From the NCBI GenBank assembly GCA_937868455.1, contig CALMMO010000009.1, forward strand, positions 1-19,087: a stretch of DNA of 19,087 nucleotides. Reading direction: 5' to 3'. Both the position numbers and the translations under genes were made by a program. The notes below the pieces were generated by a model. The model had not been told where the DNA came from, searched no databases, and saw only the letters and a program-made list of their open reading frames with translations. Origin of the DNA: an uncultured Marmoricola sp. Lineage in GTDB: Bacteria > Actinomycetota > Actinomycetes > Propionibacteriales > Nocardioidaceae. Below, piece after piece: positions 7,014-13,187 of the stretch; positions within the stretch are counted from its first letter, which is position 1; every line of letters begins with the position of its first letter.

Positions 7014-7029
7014 TGTGAAAGCTTTCACG
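7014..7029. promoter_or_regulatory. CRP/GlxR-type cAMP receptor protein site
   Basis: TGTGA-N6-TCACG, centred at 7021/7022, matches the actinobacterial CRP/GlxR consensus TGTGA-N6-TCACA at nine of ten defined positions. The core GTGAAAGCTTTCAC is a perfect 14-bp palindrome. It lies about 117 bases upstream of the whiB1 start and 40 bases upstream of the TTGACA box. Mycobacterial whiB1 is known to be controlled by the cAMP receptor protein. Confidence 0.75.
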
Positions 7030-7080
7030 AACGATCGGCCCCACCCACACGTGGATGAAACCGACCCGGCAGATAATTCC

Positions 7081-7186
7081 TGCCAATCGGCCTCGGCACA
7101 AGGGTTTGGCAAGGTCGTATTGGTCACAAACCCGACATCGCAGCAAAGTTGTGGGCAGGTCGGCCCCTTGGGTCGAAGTTTTTTTT
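7081..7186 (+). ncRNA. Candidate small RNA or attenuated leader with intrinsic terminator
   Basis: The plus strand carries an intrinsic terminator (7160-7186) although no coding gene on that strand lies between pdtaS and this point. Upstream the sequence can fold in two exclusive ways: TGCCAA (7081-7086) with TTGGCA (7106-7111), or GGGTTTG (7102-7108) with CAAACCC (7127-7133), the two sharing bases 7106-7108. A possible -10 is GATAAT at 7072-7077, giving a transcript of about 100 bases, with no clear -35. The following gene seems to have its own leaderless promoter at 7256, so an independent RNA is more likely than an attenuator, but both are possible. I do not recognise it as a known RNA family. 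Confidence 0.5.
7160..7186 (+). terminator. Intrinsic terminator with an 8-T tract
   Basis: TCGGCCC (7160-7166) pairs with GGGTCGA (7170-7176) around a three-base loop, with one G-U pair, and TTTTTTTT follows at 7179-7186. The T tract is the longest in the window. Its orientation fits plus-strand transcripts only. Confidence 0.7.
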
Positions 7187-7255
7187 GCTTGTACGTCGCT
7201 TCGCGCCACCGCGTATGGCGCGCGTCCAAAGAGCGATTCGTTGGCCGTTCGCACT

Positions 7256-7267
7256 TAGGCTGTGACC
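7256..7267 (+). promoter_or_regulatory. -10 element TAGGCT, leaderless promoter
   Basis: TAGGCT at 7256-7261 is followed by six bases and GTG 7268. The alternative GTG at 7262 directly abuts the hexamer and would not be in the transcript, so the promoter decides the start. Confidence 0.6.
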
Positions 7268-7654
7268 GTGGAAACGGTCGAAGAATTTGTGCGCCGCGCA
7301 CCCAAGCCGCTCAAGATCACCATCATCATCACGATGATCCAGGCGGCTATCGCGGTGATTATCGGTCTGTTGGAACTCTTTAACCTCGTAGCTGCGCGGG
7401 CGACCATGGGCGCTGTCACCACGATCTTCTTCGTGCTCTACGGCTCGTTCTTGATCGTGGCCGCCCGACAACTCTCGAAACTCTCACCGTGGGCCAGAGG
7501 CCCGGTGTTGTTGTCACAACTCATCTGGTTGGGTGTCGCGTGGTCATTCATCGGAGGCGCCACGACCTGGGTTGCTGTGGTGCTCGCGATCTCCGCACTT
7601 GCTGCCCTCGCGGGGTTGCTTCACCCTGACTCTCGACACGCGCTGGACTACTAG
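7268..7654 (+). CDS. Small integral membrane protein, four predicted helices
   Basis: I do not recognise the family. The 128-residue protein has a short charged N terminus (ETVEEFVRRAPKPLK) and four hydrophobic segments: about residues 17-42 (ITIIITMIQAAIAVIIGLL), 45-69 (ATMGAVTTIFFVLYGSFLIV), 81-98 (VLLSQLIWLGVAWSFIG) and 101-121 (TWVAVVLAISALAALAGLL). No signal cleavage site or catalytic motif is seen. The positively charged segments predict that both termini are cytoplasmic. It has its own leaderless promoter and is followed by a hairpin and then by the repeat array, converging on sodN. A general membrane-stress or transport accessory role is possible, but nothing in the sequence shows it. 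Confidence 0.75.
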   Translation: METVEEFVRRAPKPLKITIIITMIQAAIAVIIGLLELFNLVAARATMGAVTTIFFVLYGSFLIVAARQLSKLSPWARGPVLLSQLIWLGVAWSFIGGATTWVAVVLAISALAALAGLLHPDSRHALDY

Positions 7655-7675
7655 AGCCCGCGAAATGCAATGCGA

Positions 7676-7699
7676 TGGGTGGACCAGTTCGTCCACCCA
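7676..7699. terminator. Hairpin after the membrane protein gene
   Basis: A perfect 9-bp inverted repeat, TGGGTGGAC (7676-7684) and GTCCACCCA (7691-7699), with a six-base loop. It lies 22 bases after the stop codon. No T tract follows, so termination may be weak or rely on the later hairpins. Confidence 0.5.
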
Positions 7700-7709
7700 C
7701 CGCAGAGCT

Positions 7710-7884
7710 ATTGACGAAGAAAGCCTGAAATCAGGCGGTGTTGCTACAGGGTCTGCTGTCGCAGCCCCTGAGATTGACAAAGAAAGCCGTGACCAGGGGT
7801 CACGCGAAGTCGCTAGAGGGCCTGCTCTCGCAGTCCCTCAGATTGACGAAGAAAGCCTGAAATCAGGCTTTCTTTGTCTCCCAG
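7710..7884. repeat. Tandem hairpin repeat array at the sodN 3' end
   Basis: Two full units and one partial unit: 7710-7772 (63 bp), 7773-7841 (69 bp) and 7842-7884 (43 bp). All begin ATTGACRAAGAAAGCC and the two full units end in TCGCAGYCCCTSAG. Each full unit holds two hairpins. Hairpin 1 is GCCTGA/TCAGGC in unit 1 and CGTGACC/GGTCACG in unit 2: different bases, same position. Hairpin 2 is CAGGG-CTGC/GCAG-CCCTG (7747-7770) in unit 1 and GAGGG-CTGC/GCAG-CCCTC (7816-7839) in unit 2, a compensatory C-G to G-C change. Read on the sodN strand, each hairpin 1 is followed by TTTCTTYGTCAAT, like a tandem terminator. The third unit overlaps the sodN stop codon. Confidence 0.8.
7842..7878. terminator. 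Bidirectional terminator overlapping the sodN stop codon
   Basis: The left arm GACGAAGAAAGCCTGA pairs with the right arm TCAGGCTTTCTTTGTC over 16 bp with a single G-T pair and an AA loop. T-rich segments lie on both sides, so it can end both sodN and plus-strand transcripts. The right arm encodes the last residues of SodN (TKKA and stop). Confidence 0.7.
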
Positions 7885-8264
7885 AAAATCTCTGCGATTT
7901 CGTCGATCTTCGCGAGCAACTGGTCGGCGGCTGCGGCGTCCATGCTGCCCTTCGTGCCGCCGGTGCCAGCGAGCTTGGTGGCCTCGTTGAAGAGGGTGTG
8001 CAAGTTCGGGTACTTCTCGAAGTGAGGAGCCTTGAAGTAGTCAGTCCACAACACCCACAGGTGGTGCTTGACCATCTCGGAGCGCTGCTCCTTGATGAGC
8101 ACGGCGCGGGTGCGGAAGTCGGGGTCGTCGTTGTCAGCGAGCTTGGCGATGACAGCCTTGATCGACTCGGCCTCGATGCGGGCCTGGGCTGGGTCGTAGA
8201 CGCCACAGGGGAGGTCGCAGTGGGCGTGAACGTGAATGGTGGGAGCGAAGAGTCGCGCCAGCAT
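7863..8264 (-). CDS. sodN: Nickel superoxide dismutase
   Basis: A 133-residue protein: a 14-residue propeptide MLARLFAPTIHVHA followed by HCDLPCGVYDPAQARIEAES, the nickel hook. His15, Cys16 and Cys20 become His1, Cys2 and Cys6 of the mature enzyme and bind nickel; Tyr23 is the active-site tyrosine. The rest (QRSEMVKHHLWVLWTDYFKAPHFEKYP, ending IFWETKKA) follows Streptomyces SodN. The enzyme converts superoxide to hydrogen peroxide and oxygen in the cytoplasm as a hexamer. A longer frame opens 17 codons upstream at 8315, but the family N terminus and an AAAGGA ribosome binding site before 8264 fix the start. The divergent neighbour is its maturation protease. The 3' end lies in a hairpin repeat array. 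Confidence 0.97.
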   Translation of the reverse strand: MLARLFAPTIHVHAHCDLPCGVYDPAQARIEAESIKAVIAKLADNDDPDFRTRAVLIKEQRSEMVKHHLWVLWTDYFKAPHFEKYPNLHTLFNEATKLAGTGGTKGSMDAAAADQLLAKIDEIAEIFWETKKA

Positions 8265-8292
8265 GGGTGGTCCTTTCGTTGCCAATGATCCG

Positions 8293-8307
8293 TAGCCTGG
8301 GAGACTA
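8293..8307. promoter_or_regulatory. Overlapping divergent -10 elements of sodN and sodX
   Basis: TAGCCT (8293-8298) on the plus strand and TAGTCT (8307 to 8302) on the minus strand face each other across three bases, forming a near-perfect inverted repeat, TAGCCT-GGG-AGACTA. The 49-bp space between the starts forces the two promoters to overlap. The repeat could also be a regulator site. No good -35 hexamers are seen. Confidence 0.45.
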
Positions 8308-8313
8308 CCCGCC

Positions 8314-8652
8314 ATGACTCAATCTGGCGCCCAATGGGGGCTTGCCCGCGTGCACGGAGAGTCAATGCAACCCACCCTCCAACCACGTGACCTGCTGTTG
8401 GTCAAACATGGTGCAACTCCCGTCGAGGGCGACCTGGTGGTCGTGCGACTGCCAGATCACACCATCGCGATCAAACGTGCGGCGTTTCGTCACGGCGAGG
8501 GCTGGTGGGTCTCACGCGATAACCCGCATCGGGGGATTGATTCGGCCAACGTCGGCGAAATCGCAGTACACAATGTGCTCGCGGTGGCCAAGGCGCGGGT
8601 GTGGCCCCGGCCTGGTTTAGTACGACGCCGCGTTGACCCCGCTGAGGCGTAA
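8314..8652 (+). CDS. sodX: Nickel-type superoxide dismutase maturation protease (S26 family)
   Basis: A 112-residue signal-peptidase-like serine protease. The nucleophile motif is VHGESMQPTL with Ser17, and the general base is Lys54 in IAIKRA; GDLVVVRLPD and SRDNPHRGIDS are the other S26 boxes. SodX removes the SodN propeptide so that His1 of the nickel hook is freed; without it Ni-SOD is inactive. No transmembrane helix is present, as expected for a cytoplasmic processing enzyme rather than a secretory signal peptidase. It is divergent from sodN and 49 bases from it. ATG 8314 keeps the family N terminus; TAGCCT lies 15 bases upstream. Confidence 0.95.
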   Translation: MTQSGAQWGLARVHGESMQPTLQPRDLLLVKHGATPVEGDLVVVRLPDHTIAIKRAAFRHGEGWWVSRDNPHRGIDSANVGEIAVHNVLAVAKARVWPRPGLVRRRVDPAEA

Positions 8653-8681
8653 CAAAGCAAGATGTGCCAAACTCTGCGTCA

Positions 8682-8786
8682 CGGGTAATCCCCGAGCCTC
8701 TCTGCCGCCCGGCCACACACGGCCCGGTTCGACGGCACAGAGGCATCCGACTTCCCTTCGCCGACCGCTCGTGAGCGGTCTTGGCG
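8682..8786 (+). promoter_or_regulatory. Structured leader of the malic enzyme gene
   Basis: The 164-base gap before malic enzyme holds three hairpins. The first is CGGG/CCCG (8682-8694). The second is a long one: GCCTCT/AGAGGC, a C-C mismatch, TGCCG/CGGCA, and an inner CCGGCC/GGCC(C)GG with an ACACAC loop (8696-8744). The third has CGCC/GGCG closing GACCGCT/AGCGGTC (8759-8786). No T tract follows. I cannot assign it to a known riboswitch class. A weak promoter with TTGACC at 8633 could drive it. Confidence 0.45.
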
Positions 8787-8816
8787 TGTTTCCACCTTTG
8801 AAAGATGCGATAACTC

Positions 8817-10001
8817 ATGGCAGTGCCCCCAGCCCCCGATTTTTCGGACAACCCGGTCTTCACGCTGCACGAGGGCGGGAAGATGGAGATTGCCTCCACA
8901 GCCCCACTCGCCAACAAGGACGACCTGTCGTTGGCCTACACCCCTGGGGTTGCTCAGGTCTGCGAAGCGATCGCAGCCGATGCACACCTTGTGGACCGCT
9001 ACACCTGGGTGGGCAACACGGTCGCGGTGGTGACCGACGGCTCGGCAGTGTTGGGACTAGGCAACATCGGTCCTCGCGCGGCGATGCCTGTGATGGAGGG
9101 CAAGGCCGTGCTGTTCAAGCAGTTCGGCGGGGTCGATGCGATCCCGATCTGCCTCGACACTCAAGACACCGAAGAGATCATCAAGACGGTGATCGCGCTG
9201 GCCCCCAGTTTTGGCGGGATCAACCTCGAAGACATCTCGGCGCCGCGTTGCTTTGAGATCGAGGAGAGGCTGAAGCAGGCCCTCGACATTCCGGTCTTTC
9301 ACGATGATCAGCACGGCACTGCCGTGGTGGCGTTGGCCGCCTTTGAGAATGCCTTGAAGCTCACCGACCGACTCAACGAGACGACACGTGTTGTGGTCTC
9401 GGGTGCGGGCGCGGCAGGCGTGGCAGTGACCCGGATGTTGTTGGCATCAGGGGTGCGAGACATCGCGGTGATCGACCGCACCGGGGTGTTGCACTCCAGC
9501 CGCGAAGACTTGCATCCGGCTAAGCGTGAGCTGGCCAAGATCACTGCCGACCTCACCGGTCGCCGCGGCTCTATCGCCGATGTGTTCCCGGGCGCCGACT
9601 GCTACATCGGGGTTTCGGGGGGCACCGTGCCCGAGGAAGTGGTGGCCACGATGGCGCCCGATCCGATCATCTTTGCCATGGCTAATCCGCACCCCGAGGT
9701 GGCGGTGCCGTTGGCGAAGAGGTACTCCCGCATCGTCGCGACAGGCCGCTCCGATTTCCCCAACCAGATCAACAACGTCTTGGCATTCCCGGGCATCTTC
9801 CGTGGTGCGTTCGACGTACGCGCTCGGGCAATCACCGAGGGCATGAAGTTGGCGGCTGCGCAGGCATTGGCAGGGCTGGTAGGCGATGACCTAGATGTCG
9901 AATACATCATTCCTTCGCCATTCGACCCCAGGGTCGGGCCGGCTGTGGCCGCTGCGGTTGCTGAGGCAGCTCGCCGCGACGGGGTGGCCAAGCACTACTG
10001 A
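8817..10001 (+). CDS. NAD(P)-dependent malic enzyme
   Basis: A 394-residue malic enzyme of the short bacterial type, without a phosphotransacetylase tail. Key features are AYTPGVA with Tyr41, [13 protein letters not shown] with the catalytic lysine Lys96, [14 protein letters not shown] with metal ligands Glu139 and Asp140, FHDDQHGTA, and the dinucleotide fold [13 protein letters not shown] (about 192-204). It oxidatively decarboxylates malate to pyruvate with production of NADH or NADPH; cofactor choice cannot be read reliably. It links the citric acid cycle, where Kgd acts, to pyruvate. The Shine-Dalgarno is weak and a folded leader precedes it. Its 3' end overlaps the convergent amidohydrolase gene by seven bases. 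Confidence 0.95.
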   Translation: MAVPPAPDFSDNPVFTLHEGGKMEIASTAPLANKDDLSLAYTPGVAQVCEAIAADAHLVDRYTWVGNTVAVVTDGSAVLGLGNIGPRAAMPVMEGKAVLFKQFGGVDAIPICLDTQDTEEIIKTVIALAPSFGGINLEDISAPRCFEIEERLKQALDIPVFHDDQHGTAVVALAAFENALKLTDRLNETTRVVVSGAGAAGVAVTRMLLASGVRDIAVIDRTGVLHSSREDLHPAKRELAKITADLTGRRGSIADVFPGADCYIGVSGGTVPEEVVATMAPDPIIFAMANPHPEVAVPLAKRYSRIVATGRSDFPNQINNVLAFPGIFRGAFDVRARAITEGMKLAAAQALAGLVGDDLDVEYIIPSPFDPRVGPAVAAAVAEAARRDGVAKHY

Positions 10002-11230
10002 GGCTTTTGAGCCTCGAGTACGGCGTACACAAGCGTGCGCACTCCTACCGCCAGCGCCCGCTCATCAATGTCGAACATGCTGGTGTGTAATGCAGCGGGT
10101 GTCTGAGTGGAATCTGGTGAGGTGACCCCGAGGCGGCAGTAGGTGCCTTTGACGTGGTCGAGATAGAAGGAGAAGTCCTCACCTCCCAGACTCGGCTCGG
10201 CCGCGATGACAGCTTGGGGTCCAAGGGCGCTGGCTGCAGCCCGAGCGACGACATCAGTGACAGATGCGTCATTGACCACCGGGGGCGGACCGCTGTCGTA
10301 GTTCACCTCGATGGTGATCGGATAAGGGGCCAACACCTCGTTCAGTGTTGAGGTGATGACCTCGCGCGCGGCCTCCCAGACCTCACGATTCAAAGTGCGG
10401 AACGTGCCAGCAATGCGCACCTGGGTGGGGATCACGTTGGGGGCATGACCACCTTCGACCATCGCAAACACCAACCGAGCGTGACCCTCGGCCGAGGGCA
10501 GCCGCTCCAAGACGCGAGCCGGCAAGTTGACCAGCACGTGTCCGGCAGCTTCAAGCAGGTCAACAGTGAGGTGCGGTCTGGCGGTGTGTCCGCCTGGCCC
10601 ATGAAGCACGATCTCGACACAGTCGACAGCCGAGGTGATCGCCCCCGTGCGCACTCCGATCTGGCCGACAGTCAGGGTCGGGTCGCAGTGCATGCCGATG
10701 ATGGCCTCAACATCGTCGAGTCCACCGGCTTCGATCATCGCCCGGGCACCTCCGGGTGCCTTCTCCTCTGAGGGCTGGAAGATCAGCCTCACCGGCCCGA
10801 CCCGTGGCAGGTCTGGGTTGTCGTGACCGGCGCGCCGCAACGCGTCAAGGGCGATGCCGGCGCCCAAGACGATGGTGGTGTGGGCGTCGTGACCGCACGC
10901 GTGGGTCACCCCAGGCACCCGGGAGGAATAGTGCGCACTCTTGCTGTCAGTGATCGGGAGGGCATCGATGTCGGCACGCAGAGCAATGCGAGGTCCGGGT
11001 GCGTCAGCGGCGATGTCGCTGAGCAGGCCCACACGTGAGGGATTGATGCGCACGGGCAGGTCGGCGACCTCGAGCCGGGTCGCGATCATGGATGTGGTTT
11101 GGAACTCTTGTTGGCTTAGCTCAGGAAACATGTGCAGTTGGCGTCGAAACGCGATGGTTTCTTCGGCGTGACTGCGCACCAAAGTGGTCAGGAACTCATC
11201 CAGCGCGGGTGAGCTGGCAACTTCTTTCAC
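9995..11230 (-). CDS. M20 family amidohydrolase (IAA-amino acid hydrolase type)
   Basis: A 411-residue metal-dependent amidohydrolase of the M20D subfamily. The metal and catalytic signature is THACGHDAHTTIVLG (Cys112, His114), followed by IFQPSEEKAPGGA, IIGMHCDPTLTVGQIG, a dimerisation lid domain (about 195-310) and SLGGEDFSFYLD. Such enzymes release free amino acids from N-acyl or gamma-linked conjugates. Translation begins at GTG 11230, five bases after the stop of the GCS2-type ligase, so the two are co-transcribed. No signal peptide is seen, so it should be cytoplasmic. The stop region overlaps malic enzyme. The natural substrate is unknown; a conjugate made by the neighbouring ligase is an inference. 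Confidence 0.88.
   Translation of the reverse strand: MKEVASSPALDEFLTTLVRSHAEETIAFRRQLHMFPELSQQEFQTTSMIATRLEVADLPVRINPSRVGLLSDIAADAPGPRIALRADIDALPITDSKSAHYSSRVPGVTHACGHDAHTTIVLGAGIALDALRRAGHDNPDLPRVGPVRLIFQPSEEKAPGGARAMIEAGGLDDVEAIIGMHCDPTLTVGQIGVRTGAITSAVDCVEIVLHGPGGHTARPHLTVDLLEAAGHVLVNLPARVLERLPSAEGHARLVFAMVEGGHAPNVIPTQVRIAGTFRTLNREVWEAAREVITSTLNEVLAPYPITIEVNYDSGPPPVVNDASVTDVVARAAASALGPQAVIAAEPSLGGEDFSFYLDHVKGTYCRLGVTSPDSTQTPAALHTSMFDIDERALAVGVRTLVYAVLEAQKPQ
9998..10016. terminator. Small hairpin over the convergent stop codons
   Basis: GAGGCT (10000-10005) and AGCCTC (10010-10015) form a 6-bp stem with a TTTG loop at the malic enzyme/amidohydrolase junction. No T tract follows, so termination here is weakly supported. 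Confidence 0.35.
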
Positions 11231-11235
11231 GAGGG

Positions 11236-12381
11236 CTACGACCTATTCGGACGACCGGTCTCAAGTTCAGTGGCGAGGTTGTCGACCACACTGGCCAGGC
11301 TACCTGTTCGCGCGAACACGCGACGCTGGCGTTCGTAGCTGGCGCCGTGGTCAAGGATGCGGGCCACATTGGCTAGTTCGTCTGAGCAACCCAGCCTGGC
11401 TGCCATGGGTGCCAACATTTCGACCAGATCAAGCACCGCATCTCGCACCACCTGCCGATGACCCACAACGTCGGTCACGATCGGGGCGTCGAGTCCATAG
11501 CGAGCCGCCAGCCATTTGTTCTCGCGCAAGATCCAGCGGGGTGGTGTCTGGATCGGGGTGCCCGCATCGATCATCTCGCCAATGTGGGTCACCAAACACT
11601 GGGCCAAGGCGGCCACCGAGGCAATCTCATCGAGTGTGGCCAGGCCGTCGCACATGCGTAGCTCGACGGTGCCGAAATCTGGGTGGGGCCGCACGTCCCA
11701 CCAGAACTCTCGGATGCCTCGGATGGCTCCTGCTTGAAGCAACGAGTCATACATCGCGGCGAATTCGTCCCAGCCGCTGAGCAGGTGTGGGAACCCTGCG
11801 GTGGGCATCGCTTCGAGCACCGTCGTACGCGAGGATGCCAAGCCGGTGTCATCGGACTCATAGAACGGGCTGGAGGAGGAGAGCGCCAGGAAAGCTGGGT
11901 GGTAGTACATCAACGTGTTGACGATCGCGATGGCCTTGTCGCCGTCATCGACCCCGACATGGAAGTGCACACTGCAAATCTGCGCACGTCGAGCGATCCA
12001 TTGCACCTCATCGAGTTGATCGCGGTAGCGCTCATCGGGGGTGAGCTCGGCCTTGCGCCAATCCGAGAACGGGTGGGTGCCACAGCTGATGACACGCAAC
12101 CCCAAGTCGGTCGCGGCCGTTTGCACTTTCGCCAGCGTCTCGGCCAAATCCTGGCGACCTTGAGCCACGGTGGTGCACACATCGGTCACGATCTCGACCG
12201 TGTGCTCAAACGCCTCATGTTTCACCTTCGAGGCGCCGCTGCCCATCACAACCGGACCAACGCGCTCCATCACTGCGCTCGCAGAGTTGGAGAGCCCCTG
12301 GGTGAGGGAATCGACGATGAAGAGCTCCACCTCGATGCCCAGCGTCGAGGGTTTGGAGCTGACGAATTTCAGTGTGCCCAT
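11236..12381 (-). CDS. Glutamate-cysteine ligase family 2 (GCS2/YbdK-type) carboxylate-amine ligase
   Basis: A 381-residue protein of the GCS2 family. The N terminus has SSKPSTLGIEVELFIVD with the acidic nucleotide/metal residues, then KHEAFEHTVEIVTDVC, ISCGTHPFSDW, ICSVHFHVGVDD, a TVELRMCDGLATLDE segment and RENKWLAARYGLDA. These proteins join glutamate, or another carboxylate, to an amine with ATP. Many actinobacteria rely on mycothiol rather than glutathione, so the true product may be another gamma-glutamyl compound. ATG 12381 is chosen over one 29 codons upstream because the family start (TLGIEVE) lies just inside and GAGG precedes it; TAGCCT on the minus strand at 12418-12413 is a likely -10. 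Followed by an M20 hydrolase in the same operon. Confidence 0.85.
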   Translation of the reverse strand: MGTLKFVSSKPSTLGIEVELFIVDSLTQGLSNSASAVMERVGPVVMGSGASKVKHEAFEHTVEIVTDVCTTVAQGRQDLAETLAKVQTAATDLGLRVISCGTHPFSDWRKAELTPDERYRDQLDEVQWIARRAQICSVHFHVGVDDGDKAIAIVNTLMYYHPAFLALSSSSPFYESDDTGLASSRTTVLEAMPTAGFPHLLSGWDEFAAMYDSLLQAGAIRGIREFWWDVRPHPDFGTVELRMCDGLATLDEIASVAALAQCLVTHIGEMIDAGTPIQTPPRWILRENKWLAARYGLDAPIVTDVVGHRQVVRDAVLDLVEMLAPMAARLGCSDELANVARILDHGASYERQRRVFARTGSLASVVDNLATELETGRPNRS

Positions 12382-12490
12382 CGTGACCTCGCACTTCTGC
12401 CGTTGATTTGGCAGGCTAGCGACGACTCGACGATCTGTCTGTAGCAGCAGAACACGAAACCCGACCAAAGAGGACTTAAAGAGGCCAGAC
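12382..12490. promoter_or_regulatory. Divergent promoter region of GCS2 ligase and sulfotransferase
   Basis: On the minus strand TAGCCT (12418-12413) is a plausible -10, giving a leader of about 24 bases. On the plus strand AAAGAGG (12478-12484) is a good ribosome binding site six bases before GTG 12491, but no clear -10 is seen. CTGCC-N8-GGCAG (about 12398-12415) is a short inverted repeat overlapping the minus promoter. Confidence 0.4.
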
Positions 12491-13177
12491 GTGCTCTTTC
12501 GGAAGTTAAATCATTGTCTGCTCGTTGCTGCGACCCCGCGAGTGGGCAGCAATTATCTGTGCGAACTCATGGCGAGCACGGGGGAGCTTGGCGTTCCTCG
12601 CGAGTATTTCAATCACGTCGGTCGGCGCAAGTACGACGACCCGAACTACCCATCTGACCTGCGCGGCCAACTGCGCCAGATCCGCACGACCGGACGCACC
12701 CCCAACGGGATTGCTGGAGTAAAAATGCACCCTTTCCAGGTGCAGGAACATCCCAAAGATCTCTTGAAGGCCGTGGGAAAGCTAGGCCCAACCATGGTGA
12801 TCCGGCTGCGACGGCGCGATGAGCTGGGGCGTGCGATCTCGTGGGTACGCGCGTCGCAGACCAATGCCCATCGGGCTGGCGATCGGTTGGAGGCCGAGGC
12901 GACCTACTCCCGCGAGGCTATCGAGGGCGCCGCCACGTGGCTGCAAGAGCAGGACGCCTGGTGGGACTCGATCTTGCCGCAGCATGGCTGGCCCATCGTT
13001 GACATTGCCTATGAGGACCTCGCGGATGACCCGCAGAGCCAAATCGACCGGGTGGCAAGCGAGGTTGGCGTCCGTGTGGCGACTGTGAGACCGCAGCTGG
13101 TGACCTTACGCGTGCAGCGAGATGACCTCACCGAAGTGTGGCGTGAGTCATTCGAACGGGAGGGTGGCCGCAGCTAG
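12491..13177 (+). CDS. Stf0-type sulfotransferase
   Basis: A 228-residue PAPS-dependent sulfotransferase of the Stf0 family. The 5'-phosphosulfate-binding loop is VAATPRVGSNYL (about 12-23), followed by GVPREYFNHVGRR, GVKMHPFQ, and VIRLRRRDELGRAISWVRASQT, the 3'-phosphate-binding segment. The C terminus contains PIVDIAYEDLADDP. Mycobacterial Stf0 sulfates trehalose in sulfolipid synthesis; this protein is a little shorter and its acceptor is unknown. It starts at GTG 12491 with AAAGAGG six bases before. Its stop codon TAG is also the first three bases of the -10 box of the next gene. Confidence 0.88.
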   Translation: MLFRKLNHCLLVAATPRVGSNYLCELMASTGELGVPREYFNHVGRRKYDDPNYPSDLRGQLRQIRTTGRTPNGIAGVKMHPFQVQEHPKDLLKAVGKLGPTMVIRLRRRDELGRAISWVRASQTNAHRAGDRLEAEATYSREAIEGAATWLQEQDAWWDSILPQHGWPIVDIAYEDLADDPQSQIDRVASEVGVRVATVRPQLVTLRVQRDDLTEVWRESFEREGGRS

Positions 13178-13187
13178 GCTCGCGAGC
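13175..13187 (+). promoter_or_regulatory. -10 element TAGGCT overlapping the sulfotransferase stop codon
   Basis: TAGGCT at 13175-13180 begins with the stop codon of the upstream gene and is followed by seven bases and ATG 13188. It defines a leaderless start for the oxidoreductase. Confidence 0.6.

Noticed and set aside
6991..7383. A 130-codon plus-strand frame across the whiB1 upstream region
   Set aside because: It crosses the CRP site, the intrinsic terminator and the start of the membrane protein gene in another frame; its product is His/Asp-rich with no family resemblance.
7710..7884. CRISPR-like array
   Set aside because: There are only two and a half units, the conserved parts are short and internal hairpins vary; no uniform spacers and no cas genes are present.
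8265..8315. A 17-residue longer SodN start
   Set aside because: It would overlap the sodX start, and the 14-residue propeptide MLARLFAP... is the family N terminus with a ribosome binding site before it.
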